The position numbers and the translations under genes were made by a program. From positions 1-33,132 of the IMG/VR virus record IMGVR_UViG_3300027861_000114: a stretch of DNA of 33,132 nt; one strand, written 5' to 3'. The notes under the pieces were generated by a model. It was not told where the DNA came from and did no database searches. It saw only the letters and a program-made list of their open reading frames with translations. The stretch comes from a virus. Numbering within the stretch: the first letter of the stretch is position 1; the number at the start of each line of letters is the position of its first letter. Positions 1 to 7,955 of this stretch are shown here, one piece after another.

Positions 1-35
1 CCTATCGTTTTACAGAGTTAGGATACCGCAACACA

Positions 36-52
36 CCCGCTTAGCTTGCGGG
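36..52 (+). other. small hairpin upstream of the first gene
   Basis: Bases 36-40 (CCCGC) pair with 48-52 (GCGGG) around the 7-base loop TTAGCTT. It lies just before the purine-rich Shine-Dalgarno stretch at about 54-63. A 5-bp stem is weak evidence; it could be chance or a leader element of the first operon. Confidence 0.3.
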
Positions 53-68
53 GTAAGGGGAAGATTTG

Positions 69-749
69 ATGCAAGTGACAATGATCGAATGCGACAAGCT
101 ACAGGGTCATCCACGAAATTACCGCGAACATCCAGATGATCAACTCGCACACATTAAGCAATCGCTGACGCAGTTTGGATTCTATCGCAATGTCGTAGCG
201 ACGAAAGAGAATGTGATCCTTGCGGGGCATGGAGTCGTCAAGGCTGCAAAGGATCTTGGCATCAAGAAGGTTCCGGTCATGAAAGTTGACCTTGATCCTG
301 AATCCACAGCGGCGTTGAAAATTCTTACAGGCGATAACGAGATCGCAAGTCTCGGCATTGTCGATGACCGCGAGCTAACCAATATGCTCAAGCAGATTCG
401 CGACGATGACGAACACGGATTGCTAGGCACAGGATTTGACGATCAGGTGCTTGCGAATCTCGTCATGGTCACGCGGACTGGAACCGAGGTTGAAGATTTT
501 GATGCTGCGGCTGAATGGGTTGGTATGCCGGAGTATGACGGCGAAGCACAAAAGAATTACAAGCTATTGATTAAGTTTGAAACAAAGGAGCTACGCGACG
601 AGTTCTTGTTTAAGCAGTGCGAAGCTGACAAGGCAAGGCAGTTCAAGAACGATACTGTAGCTATTTGGTATCCTCCGAAAACGCCTCGCGATATGAAGTC
701 CATTGAGTTTCGTGACAAAGACGATAAGGCAGTAGCAAAGAAACCATGA
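69..749 (+). CDS. ParB/sulfiredoxin-domain protein
   Basis: The N-terminal half (residues about 10-75) has the two ParB N-terminal boxes: HPRNYREHPDDQL with SLTQFGFYRNVV, then ILAGHGVVKAAKDLGIKKVPV. Phage proteins of this fold bind DNA or nucleotides and are often linked to DNA modification. The C-terminal half (about 130-226) is not recognised. A TTG at 66 directly precedes the ATG at 69; I chose the ATG because the AAGGGGAAG ribosome site at 55-63 fits it. The stop overlaps the next start as ATGA, so translation is probably coupled to the glycosyltransferase genes behind it. The fold is well supported; the role (nuclease, CTPase-like switch or kinase-like enzyme) cannot be told. Confidence 0.8.
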   Translation: MQVTMIECDKLQGHPRNYREHPDDQLAHIKQSLTQFGFYRNVVATKENVILAGHGVVKAAKDLGIKKVPVMKVDLDPESTAALKILTGDNEIASLGIVDDRELTNMLKQIRDDDEHGLLGTGFDDQVLANLVMVTRTGTEVEDFDAAAEWVGMPEYDGEAQKNYKLLIKFETKELRDEFLFKQCEADKARQFKNDTVAIWYPPKTPRDMKSIEFRDKDDKAVAKKP

Positions 750-1654
750 CTAAACATCCAGAGTTCCCGATCTACATTCCGAGCAAAGGTCGCTACGGAC
801 GCAGTGAAACGGCTCGAATGTTTGATAGGTACGGAACACCGTATCGTGTAGTAGTCGAGCCGCAGGAGGTAGACAACTACGCAAAGGTCGTAGGCAAGGA
901 GCGATTGGTCGTGCTTCCAAAGAACGATCAGGGCTTGGTATATGCTCGCAATTTTTGCAAGCAGCACAGTATCGACGAAGGTCACGAACGGCATTGGCAG
1001 TTCGATGATGACATCCGGCAGATGGGAAGGATGTATAAACGCGACAGGATTCAATGCGACAGCAACATTGCTATCGTAGCTGCCGAGCAGTTCATACAGC
1101 GGTACGAGAATGTTGGCCTGTGTGCTTTCAATCACATCGGGTTCCTCCCGCCTATGGCGAAATGCGATCCGTTCCACTTGAACACGCGATGCTATACGTG
1201 CTTCTGCATGTGGAACAAGCTACCGAACACATGGAGGTATCGATACAACGAGGATACCGATATGTCCTTGCAGGTTATTGCTGCGGGCTACTGCACGATA
1301 ATGTTTAATGCGTTCTTCATGCAGACGTGTGATACCAACTACGGAGGCAAAGAGTCAAAGGTCGAAGGAGGTCAACAAGCTGTCTATGCTGATGATGGAC
1401 GCTTAAAGATGTCCCGCGATCTTGAACGGCAATGGCCAAGGATCGTAACAACGTCCCGCAGGTTCGGACGACCACAGCACAAGGTCGCGAAGAACTGGGC
1501 GAAGTTTGATACGAAACTCATTCGACGCAAGGACATTGACTGGGAGAACATGCCGGCAATCGACGAGCTTGGTATGACTCTGACTGAAATAGACAAGATC
1601 AAACATCCTGAAATTCAAAAGACTTTCGACTCGTACAAGGACACTCATGGGTAG
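746..1654 (+). CDS. TET-associated-type glycosyltransferase (GT-A fold)
   Basis: The N-terminus IPSKGRYGRSETARMFDRYG, then YRVVVEPQEVDNYAKVV, and the metal-binding acid cluster at residues 86-90 (FDDDI, preceded by RHWQ) match the TAGT family. That family was described computationally next to TET/JBP dioxygenases in phages and is thought to glycosylate hydroxymethylated bases. A second acidic motif, NEDTD at 168-172, fits the GT-A catalytic site. It starts inside the stop of the ParB gene and overlaps the next gene by 8 bases. No TET or JBP gene is in this window, so the acceptor could equally be a modified base made by host or upstream genes, or a virion protein. Family call fairly sure; acceptor unknown. 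Confidence 0.75.
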   Translation: MTKHPEFPIYIPSKGRYGRSETARMFDRYGTPYRVVVEPQEVDNYAKVVGKERLVVLPKNDQGLVYARNFCKQHSIDEGHERHWQFDDDIRQMGRMYKRDRIQCDSNIAIVAAEQFIQRYENVGLCAFNHIGFLPPMAKCDPFHLNTRCYTCFCMWNKLPNTWRYRYNEDTDMSLQVIAAGYCTIMFNAFFMQTCDTNYGGKESKVEGGQQAVYADDGRLKMSRDLERQWPRIVTTSRRFGRPQHKVAKNWAKFDTKLIRRKDIDWENMPAIDELGMTLTEIDKIKHPEIQKTFDSYKDTHG

Positions 1655-2426
1655 CAAAGCAAAGATCGTCGTTCCGTACGGAGACACTAAGCAAGCACAG
1701 AAGTTTGCTGACGCATGGAAGGTCGATTGGTCGCATCCGTTGATGCACTTTCAGTACGACCGCAACAAGGAGGGATGTGCCCAAACGAAGAACAAGGGAA
1801 TGGCACATGCGTTAGCTGACGGTGCTGAGTTCATAGTCATTCTTGATGATGATTGTTTCCCACATGACGGTATTGATTCACCTGAATTGTTGATCGAAGC
1901 ACACAAGGAGTCTATGAAACCGCAGCAAGTCAAGCGATTCAAGGAGGTTACGTTCCCTGTGTCGCGAGGTACTCCGTACATGGCAGACAACCATTACATG
2001 GAAATGCCCGTAGCTTGCTCGATGGGATTTTGGCATGAGATAGGTGACTACTGTGCGGCAAGACAGCTTGCGTTTCAGGGAGTTGATATGGAGTTCAAGC
2101 ACGACCCTATCTACGAAGAATACTTCCCGCTGTGCGGAATGAACATTGCGTTCTACCCCGAAGAATGGAATCCTTGGTGCCAGCAGATCGAGGTTCCAAG
2201 GTACGACGACATTTGGATGGGGTGGTTGTGGCAGCGAGAAGCGTATCGACGAGGGTACTGCTTCTCGTTGAACGGACCTACGATTCGACACTCGCGTCAG
2301 AGCAACGTATGGAAGAACCTAAAGATTGAAGCAAAGTACGCAGAGCAAAATGATACGCTGTGGCGGGAGATCGCAGCAACAGAGTACACATGCTACGAAG
2401 ATTTGCGAGGGTTACTGCCAGCATGA
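1647..2426 (+). CDS. GT75-like protein (reversibly glycosylated polypeptide / UDP-arabinopyranose mutase relative)
   Basis: Several blocks line up with the plant RGP/UAM family: LDDDCF (residues 66-71, the DDD nucleotide-sugar motif), SRGTPY (106-111), MGFWHEIGDY (126-135), CGMNIAF (163-169), PRYDDIWMGW (184-193) and HSRQSN (215-220) followed by NLK. In plants this family interconverts UDP-arabinopyranose and UDP-arabinofuranose and self-glycosylates an arginine in the RGYPFSLR block. Arg107 occupies that position, but the second conserved arginine seven residues on is Asp114. At 259 aa it is shorter than plant UAMs (about 350). It may be a mutase supplying sugar to the neighbouring glycosyltransferase, or a transferase itself. 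Coupled to both neighbours by overlaps. Confidence 0.7.
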   Translation: MGSKAKIVVPYGDTKQAQKFADAWKVDWSHPLMHFQYDRNKEGCAQTKNKGMAHALADGAEFIVILDDDCFPHDGIDSPELLIEAHKESMKPQQVKRFKEVTFPVSRGTPYMADNHYMEMPVACSMGFWHEIGDYCAARQLAFQGVDMEFKHDPIYEEYFPLCGMNIAFYPEEWNPWCQQIEVPRYDDIWMGWLWQREAYRRGYCFSLNGPTIRHSRQSNVWKNLKIEAKYAEQNDTLWREIAATEYTCYEDLRGLLPA

Positions 2427-3253
2427 GCAAGCAACCGATTATCGAAACTGCTGGACTTATCGAGCAAATGTACGACTTGAACAAAAAGAGGGAGCTAACC
2501 GCTACTCGGCAGTTTATGTTCACAAAGGTCGGACGCACAGCATCAGAGTCGATGCACCAGCAGTTGTTAGGTAGCGTTGTAAATTACCTGCGGCTTGGAA
2601 GAGTCAAGCAGGTAGTGCAATACTACAGAGAGTTCGACTACACAAAGATAAATATATGTCATAATCATATCCCGATTAGAGCGATGATTGCAGGAAAGTT
2701 GTTTCCATCTGCTTGGTATGACTCGCTGTACAAGTGGGGTGGTTGCCGCAATCCGTGGGACAGGCTCGTATCCTTCTGGCGAATTAAACAAGACGAGCAG
2801 AGGGGAGCAGGCATCGCACAGAATTGCAATACGCTGCAAGAACTTGTCACGCGATTAGAGAACAAGGAGTGTCGCTATTTCGTTCCAGAAAGCAATAAGT
2901 ACACAATCATGCAACCGATGTGGCGATGGTTGTTGCCAGAGTTTGATTACATAACAAGGTACGAGTTCTTAAAGCAAGATTGGGCAAAGGTAGTATCTGA
3001 TCTAGGTATTCCAGAACTCGTGTTAACAAAGCACAACGCATATCACAAACAAGTTGATACTGCAAAAAGAAAATCGTATCTTGATTACTACGACAGTCGA
3101 TTAGCCCGCAGGGTTGGCATTCTGTACAAAGATGATTGCAAGATATTTGGCTATGCTGACATTGAAGATCGCACTCCATTCGATCAGTCACGAATAAAAA
3201 ACAATCTCAAAGAACACTGGTCTGAACTTGGATACGACGGAGCATCCCAGTAA
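2423..3253 (+). CDS. PAPS-dependent sulfotransferase (Sulfotransfer_2-like)
   Basis: FTKVGRTASESM (residues 33-44) matches the 5'-phosphosulfate loop that binds PAPS (typical form IPKTAGTS). CRNPWDRLVSFW (108-119) matches the 3'-phosphate site (typical form RNPYERLLS). These are hallmarks of Golgi-type carbohydrate sulfotransferases, which move sulfate from PAPS to a sugar hydroxyl. The start at 2423 (MSKQP) forms an ATGA overlap with the previous stop; the reading frame extends upstream to 2360, but that part lies inside the GT75 gene and is less likely translated. Size (276 aa) fits the family core. Its place after two sugar-handling genes suggests it sulfates the sugar they transfer. Confidence 0.75.
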   Translation: MSKQPIIETAGLIEQMYDLNKKRELTATRQFMFTKVGRTASESMHQQLLGSVVNYLRLGRVKQVVQYYREFDYTKINICHNHIPIRAMIAGKLFPSAWYDSLYKWGGCRNPWDRLVSFWRIKQDEQRGAGIAQNCNTLQELVTRLENKECRYFVPESNKYTIMQPMWRWLLPEFDYITRYEFLKQDWAKVVSDLGIPELVLTKHNAYHKQVDTAKRKSYLDYYDSRLARRVGILYKDDCKIFGYADIEDRTPFDQSRIKNNLKEHWSELGYDGASQ

Positions 3254-3587
3254 GTCCGACATTCGTTTATTTGGTCGTGCTATGTCACAACGCTGGCCCA
3301 TGCCGAAAGAGTATCGGGATGCGATGATTAAAAGATTGATCCGAGTAGTCGCAGATCCGCAGAGCAGCAACAGAGACATCGCTGCCGCTAGTCGCGTGTT
3401 GATCTCAGCAGAGCAACAGAACCAACAGGACGATCAACATGAAGTGGATACTCAGCAAGGACGAAATCGTTTTCTTGATGTCGCTGCCGGACTTGGAATT
3501 GCAAAGGCTCTTGAGCAACTATCCGACGAAGGAGCAGGAACAGATAATCTCACAGTTGATGCAGGAAGCGTCAAGCCAAAAGACTGA
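3228..3587 (+). CDS. small protein before the large terminase, candidate small terminase
   Basis: A 119-aa charged, helix-prone protein. Residues 12-60 (IRLFGRAMSQRWPMPKEYRD and on through a basic helix) look like a compact helical domain; residues 61-72 are rich in Gln, Glu and Asp. No catalytic motif is seen. It overlaps the sulfotransferase by 26 bases and the terminase by 149 bases. The small-terminase suggestion rests on position alone, so this could be another packaging accessory or a last member of the sugar cassette. Confidence 0.55.
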   Translation: MDTTEHPSKSDIRLFGRAMSQRWPMPKEYRDAMIKRLIRVVADPQSSNRDIAAASRVLISAEQQNQQDDQHEVDTQQGRNRFLDVAAGLGIAKALEQLSDEGAGTDNLTVDAGSVKPKD

Positions 3588-5679
3588 CGTTGAAAAACGC
3601 AAAGACAAGGACAGGAATCGTGATGCAGGGACGCAAGCCAGAGCGAGGCACGCTCGCAAGACTCGTCTTGCACTGCAAGATATTGCTCCACTGCCTGATG
3701 AGTATGATCTTGAAGAATTGAAGATCCGAGCGAAGGCGTCAGAGTCGCTGCTGTTCCATCTGCAAACGTGTTATCCAAATGCGTTCAGCCTTCCGTTTAG
3801 CGAAGATCATCTGCGGCTGATTACGCAGATTCAATCCGCTTGCGTCACTGGAGAGTTGAAAGCGATAGCAATGCCGCGAGGTAGCGGCAAGACAACGATT
3901 GTGGTTCGTGCTGCGTTGTGGGCTTTGTTAGCTGGGCATCGCAAGTTCGCAGTCATCGTCGCTGCAACAGAGGGGTTCGCACAGAAGCTACTCACCGGAG
4001 TCAAGACAGAGATCCTGACTAACGGGATGCTGACGCGACTGTACCGTCAGGAGTTGCACTGCTTGCAGTCGCTTGAAGGCGAAGCGAAGCGGGCGATAGG
4101 TCAAAGGTACGAAGGTAAGAAAACGAACGTGCAGTGGCTCGGAGGTCAGATGTCGTTCGGGTACGTGCAGGGGGTAGCTACCTCTGGGTCGATCCTTTCG
4201 TGCTGCGGGCTAACGGGGAACATACGAGGTCAGCAAGTCACAGGAGTAGACGGAACGATTCATCGCCCTGATCTTGTGTTGCTAGACGACCCGCAGACGA
4301 AAGAGTCAGCATCATCACCTTCGCAGTGTCAGAAGCGTCACGAAATTATGATGGGCGATGTCTTGGGCATGGCAGGACCGCACACCTCGATCTCTGCTTT
4401 GTGTACTTGCACTGTGATCTACAAGAATGATTTGGCCGATCAGCTACTCGACCGCAAGCTGTCACCAGTTTGGCAAGGCGAAACGTGCAAGCTAGTTTAC
4501 GAGTGGCCGAAGAACGAAAAGATTTGGGACGAGTATCGCACTGTGTGGGAGGATGAACTGCGTGCTGATGGTAACGGAAGCATCGCTCGCAAGTACGTCG
4601 AGGACAACAGCGAAACGATGCACGAAGGTAGTCGTGTTGGTTGGGAGCATCGCTATGGAGCAGGAGAGGTATCGGCATTGCAACACGCATACAACCTTCG
4701 GTTCAGGGACGAAGCAGCGTTCTACGCCGAGTATCAGAACGATCCGATGGCGGGACAGGTAGACAAGCCTTTCGAGTTGACTGCCGAGGTCATTGCCCGA
4801 AAGGTAAACGGAGTCACTCGCCGCAACATTCCCTCGGAGTGTGAACGCATCACGACATTCATCGACGTTCAGAACAATGTTTTGTTCTACTGCCAGATGG
4901 CTTGGGAGATGCAAGGCCGAGGTCACGTCATTGACTACGGGACATGGCCCGATCAACAGCGGTTGTACTTTACGAAGTCGCAGATACAACGAACGTTGCA
5001 GGAGGTACACAAAACAGAGAACTTGAACGAGGCAATCTATCTCGGATTGCAAAGTCTGTTAGCTACCCTGTTTGAACGCAAGTATCGCAGGGACGACGAC
5101 ACCTATATGTCTTTGGATCGCGTAGGCATTGATGCAAGGAACGGTTATCACACTCGCACAGTTCGTAGGTTCTGCCGCGAGACGAAGTACATGGGCAGGG
5201 TACACCCGCAGTTCGGTCTGTATATCGGCAAGGACAACAAGCCTTGGCACCAATGGACGCACAACAAGACGCACCGCATGGGAGTTCATTGTCGTATGCA
5301 ACCACCTCCGAAAACTGACAAGGGTGTTCGCGAGCTAATGGTCGATACAAACTGGTGGAAAACATTTGCTGCTGAACGATTGTTGGCTAGTGTCGGTGCT
5401 GATCAAAGCATCCTGCTGTTCAAGGACAGTCCAGCAGTTCACAGGATGTTCGCTGAACATTGCATTGCCGAGACTCCAATTCAGGTCGTAGGCAAAGCAG
5501 GAAACGAAGTGATCGAGTGGAAGCAGAACGGCAGTCAGAACAATGACTTCTGGGATTGTCTCGTAGGCAACTGCGTCCTAGCTTCGATTGAAGGAATCAG
5601 AATGGATGTCAAGACAGAAGCAGTGAGAACACAGACTCCGAAACGCAACAAACGCCAACGCAATTTTGTAGGGATGTAA
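3439..5679 (+). CDS. terL: terminase large subunit (DNA-packaging ATPase and nuclease)
   Basis: Walker A is MPRGSGKTT at residues 145-153 and Walker B is PDLVLLDDP at 277-285, forming the packaging motor ATPase. The C-terminal nuclease has TTFIDVQNN (Asp476), RVGIDARNGY (Asp565) and NDFWDC (Asp703/Asp706), the expected RNase H-like acidic triad that cuts the concatemer. At 746 aa it is longer than most large terminases because of about 140 N-terminal residues, including a Lys/Arg/Asp-rich linker at 48-75. The start at 3439 lies 149 bases inside the preceding gene; in-frame ATGs at 3478 and 3559 are alternatives, but the first 40 residues look protein-like. It acts with the portal at the prohead vertex. 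Confidence 0.92.
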   Translation: MKWILSKDEIVFLMSLPDLELQRLLSNYPTKEQEQIISQLMQEASSQKTDVEKRKDKDRNRDAGTQARARHARKTRLALQDIAPLPDEYDLEELKIRAKASESLLFHLQTCYPNAFSLPFSEDHLRLITQIQSACVTGELKAIAMPRGSGKTTIVVRAALWALLAGHRKFAVIVAATEGFAQKLLTGVKTEILTNGMLTRLYRQELHCLQSLEGEAKRAIGQRYEGKKTNVQWLGGQMSFGYVQGVATSGSILSCCGLTGNIRGQQVTGVDGTIHRPDLVLLDDPQTKESASSPSQCQKRHEIMMGDVLGMAGPHTSISALCTCTVIYKNDLADQLLDRKLSPVWQGETCKLVYEWPKNEKIWDEYRTVWEDELRADGNGSIARKYVEDNSETMHEGSRVGWEHRYGAGEVSALQHAYNLRFRDEAAFYAEYQNDPMAGQVDKPFELTAEVIARKVNGVTRRNIPSECERITTFIDVQNNVLFYCQMAWEMQGRGHVIDYGTWPDQQRLYFTKSQIQRTLQEVHKTENLNEAIYLGLQSLLATLFERKYRRDDDTYMSLDRVGIDARNGYHTRTVRRFCRETKYMGRVHPQFGLYIGKDNKPWHQWTHNKTHRMGVHCRMQPPPKTDKGVRELMVDTNWWKTFAAERLLASVGADQSILLFKDSPAVHRMFAEHCIAETPIQVVGKAGNEVIEWKQNGSQNNDFWDCLVGNCVLASIEGIRMDVKTEAVRTQTPKRNKRQRNFVGM

Positions 5680-5681
5680 TC

Positions 5682-5999
5682 ATGGGTCGATACGTACAAG
5701 TTGACGTTCCCGCATCGGCATGTCCGAAGTGTGGATCCACAAGCCGCACGAAGTATCACAGGACAAGGGAGCTACGCAACGTGAAGATCGGATCTACGTT
5801 CTATCCCAAGGTCGTGTTCCGACGCACCTCCTGCGTGGATTGTGGGCAGAACAGAGTCGAGCGTGTGCTGTATGCAAAAAGTAATTCCGCAGGACGGACT
5901 CAGAAGGTTGATCAACACGACCAAGATCCATTACCATCTCAGCATGTACACACAACAAGACTTGCAGACGAAGATTCTCGCAATCGACGAGAAGATTGA
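5682..5999 (+). CDS. zinc-ribbon protein
   Basis: Two CxxC pairs, Cys14/Cys17 and Cys51/Cys54, spaced by 33 residues rich in basic and beta-prone residues, make a clear zinc-ribbon pattern. Such small proteins often bind nucleic acid. It starts 2 bases after the terminase stop. Residues after about 65 are low-complexity and polar, and the last 56 bases overlap the gpW-like gene, so the tail may be unconstrained. Its role in packaging or head joining is not known. Confidence 0.65.
   Translation: MGRYVQVDVPASACPKCGSTSRTKYHRTRELRNVKIGSTFYPKVVFRRTSCVDCGQNRVERVLYAKSNSAGRTQKVDQHDQDPLPSQHVHTTRLADEDSRNRRED
5882..5899 (+). repeat. 18-base repeat, copy 1
   Basis: TAATTCCGCAGGACGGAC occurs here inside the zinc-ribbon gene and again at 27477-27494 just after the strong terminator. 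The second copy contains the extra GCAGGACGG arm that can compete in the leader RNA. An exact 18-mer twice in 33 kb is not expected by chance, but one event may still be coincidence. Confidence 0.5.
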
Positions 6000-6144
6000 G
6001 TCAGGTGTTACCTCGACTTCTGTTGACGGTACGACCGTTGCGATCTCGATTGCCGAACTTCGCACAGAGCGTGACCGATTGAATACTATGCTTGACCAGT
6101 ATCGCAAGCGACGACCCACAACAGCAACGATCTATCTCGCATGA
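5944..6144 (+). CDS. gpW-like head-tail joining protein
   Basis: A 66-aa protein: MYTQQDLQTKILAIDEKIES, then TTVAISIAELRTERDRL, a two-helix plus hairpin pattern like the gpW family (Y/T-x-x-DL start, a short beta hairpin, and SIAELR). In lambda gpW sits between the large terminase and portal genes and closes the filled head; the order here is the same. Start is uncertain: no good ribosome site precedes the ATG at 5944, and an in-frame ATG at 5872 would add 24 residues. It ends in an ATGA overlap with the portal gene. Confidence 0.65.
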   Translation: MYTQQDLQTKILAIDEKIESGVTSTSVDGTTVAISIAELRTERDRLNTMLDQYRKRRPTTATIYLA

Positions 6145-7955
6145 AACTACTTGACCGACTGCTGGGACGCACAGATACAAAGTTCGGGTACGATGCACTG
6201 GAAGGTGGTGGCAAGCGTAAGCAGTCCACTAGCTCGGTCTTTCGTGAAGACTACTGGGTCAAGGGGAGCAAGCGTGACCGGCTACAGTCGACCGCTGCGG
6301 ACCTTACACGGAACCTCAGCCTTGCAAGCTGGATGGTACGCCGCCACTTGGACTACGTTTCGCAGTTTAATTTCAAGGCGACCACAGGGAGCAAGGAGCT
6401 AGACGATCAAATCGAAAAGCTCATGCTCGTCGATTCAGCACGACAGAGGTTTGACATCGCAGGCAAGTTCACCCGCGAGAAAATGTTTCGCCTAGCCGAG
6501 ATGCGTCGTGTGCTTGATGGCGACACAGCATTGATCAAGATGCAGGACGGAAGGATACAGGGATTGCAAGCTGACCTGATCTCAAACCCTCCGTCAATGA
6601 ATCAGAAACAAACTTGGATCGACGGAATCCAGATCAGTCAGTACGGACGACCTATCCGGTACGGGGTAAGTACGAGGACAGGATACACAGGCACAAAGTT
6701 TGTTCGACCTGTTCAAGCCAAGAATGTAATTCACTACGGATTCTTTGATCGCTACGCACAAGATCAGGTGCGAGGTATCTCGCCTCTTGTTGCTGGCTTG
6801 AATCCACTGCGTGATGTGTACGAGAACTTTAACTACGCATTGCTCAAAGCAAAGGTTAGTCAGCTATTTGCTCTTGCGTTTTATCGCGATGCCGAGGAAG
6901 CACCGTTGGCCATTGACGACTTTCACGATGGGTCCGGTCCAGCCGACACAGACTACGATCATGTCGCAGCACCTCGCGGCTTTCAAGCGTTCATGAAGTC
7001 CGACACGCGATACGTCGATATGGACCCCGGCGAGAAGGTCGAAGTGATCGAAAGCAAAACACCTTCCGGCGAGTTTCAAAACTTTACACAGCTTGTGATT
7101 CAAGTAGCTATCAAGTGTCTGGACATTCCCTACTCGTTCTACGATGAGAGTCACACCAACTTCTTCGGCAGTCGTGCAGCGTGGCTACACTACGAGCGTT
7201 CGTGCAAGGACAAGCGTGACGATCAGATCGAAATGCGATCAGACTACACAATTTGGAAGCTACAGCAGTGGGTCTTGAATGATCGGTTGACCTTGCCGGC
7301 AGGTATGAATGTTTCGGACATCAGGTTCGATTGGGTTCCTCGCGGGATGCCTTGGTGGGATCCGAGCAAGGAGATCAACGGAGCAGTGCAGTCGATTCAG
7401 GCTGGGCTTGATACCCCGCAACGAATCTGTCGATCTACTGGCACCGACTACTTTGACAACGTAGACGAGATCGCAAAGGCTACAGAGTACGCAGCAAGCA
7501 AAGGTGTAGCCCCTCTCTGGGCAGTACCGGATACCGCATCGCAGGACACAGCATTGGCAAAAACAGACAGCGACAAGTCGAAGGATGACAAGCCAAAAGA
7601 CGACAAGCCGAAGCAGATCAGCACAAAGACTACAAAGCCTGTAGCTCCTGCGGCTACTGATGCTGCTCCTGCTGCTGGACTTGGCATGATGAAACCAACC
7701 TTCGATGCGTACGGGGTCGCAGTGCGATCCGGTGCGATAACACCTTCGCAGGCTGACGAAGAACAGTTCCGTTCGCAAGCGAAACTACCACCGATGAACG
7801 AAGGTGTCATCGAAGCATGGCAGAACGACGGAGGGTACAGGCGACCGTTGACTATCGCAAGCGGAGATCCTGAGTCGGATGTCGTGCCTACGCCAAGTGA
7901 TCCTGAGAAACCAAACGACACGCAAAACGAGAACACTGATGACAGCAATTCATAG
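6141..7955 (+). CDS. portal protein (lambda gpB family)
   Basis: It has the lambda-type portal pattern: N-terminal RNLSLASWMVRRHLDYVSQF, the barrel segment EMRRVLDGDTALIK, ADLISNP, a FDRYAQDQVRGISPLVAGLN segment, and IPYSFYDESHTNFFGSRAAW, near the region typical of the family. The dodecameric ring forms the DNA entry vertex, docks the terminase and later the tail connector. The C-terminal 130 residues are low-complexity (Lys-Asp, then Ala-Pro rich) and probably flexible. Length (604 aa) is at the long end of the family. The ATG overlaps the gpW stop. Confidence 0.88.
   Translation: MKLLDRLLGRTDTKFGYDALEGGGKRKQSTSSVFREDYWVKGSKRDRLQSTAADLTRNLSLASWMVRRHLDYVSQFNFKATTGSKELDDQIEKLMLVDSARQRFDIAGKFTREKMFRLAEMRRVLDGDTALIKMQDGRIQGLQADLISNPPSMNQKQTWIDGIQISQYGRPIRYGVSTRTGYTGTKFVRPVQAKNVIHYGFFDRYAQDQVRGISPLVAGLNPLRDVYENFNYALLKAKVSQLFALAFYRDAEEAPLAIDDFHDGSGPADTDYDHVAAPRGFQAFMKSDTRYVDMDPGEKVEVIESKTPSGEFQNFTQLVIQVAIKCLDIPYSFYDESHTNFFGSRAAWLHYERSCKDKRDDQIEMRSDYTIWKLQQWVLNDRLTLPAGMNVSDIRFDWVPRGMPWWDPSKEINGAVQSIQAGLDTPQRICRSTGTDYFDNVDEIAKATEYAASKGVAPLWAVPDTASQDTALAKTDSDKSKDDKPKDDKPKQISTKTTKPVAPAATDAAPAAGLGMMKPTFDAYGVAVRSGAITPSQADEEQFRSQAKLPPMNEGVIEAWQNDGGYRRPLTIASGDPESDVVPTPSDPEKPNDTQNENTDDSNS

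Noticed and set aside
557-1177. Long minus-strand open frame of 206 aa
   Set aside because: Lies fully opposite the ParB and TAGT genes, which have clear family motifs; no motif itself.
3693-3700. CTGATGA inside terminase
   Set aside because: Encodes Pro-Asp-Glu; no flanking stems or GAAA in place. The other in-gene CTGATGA copies (such as 1388, 9846 and 19525) likewise lack ribozyme structure.
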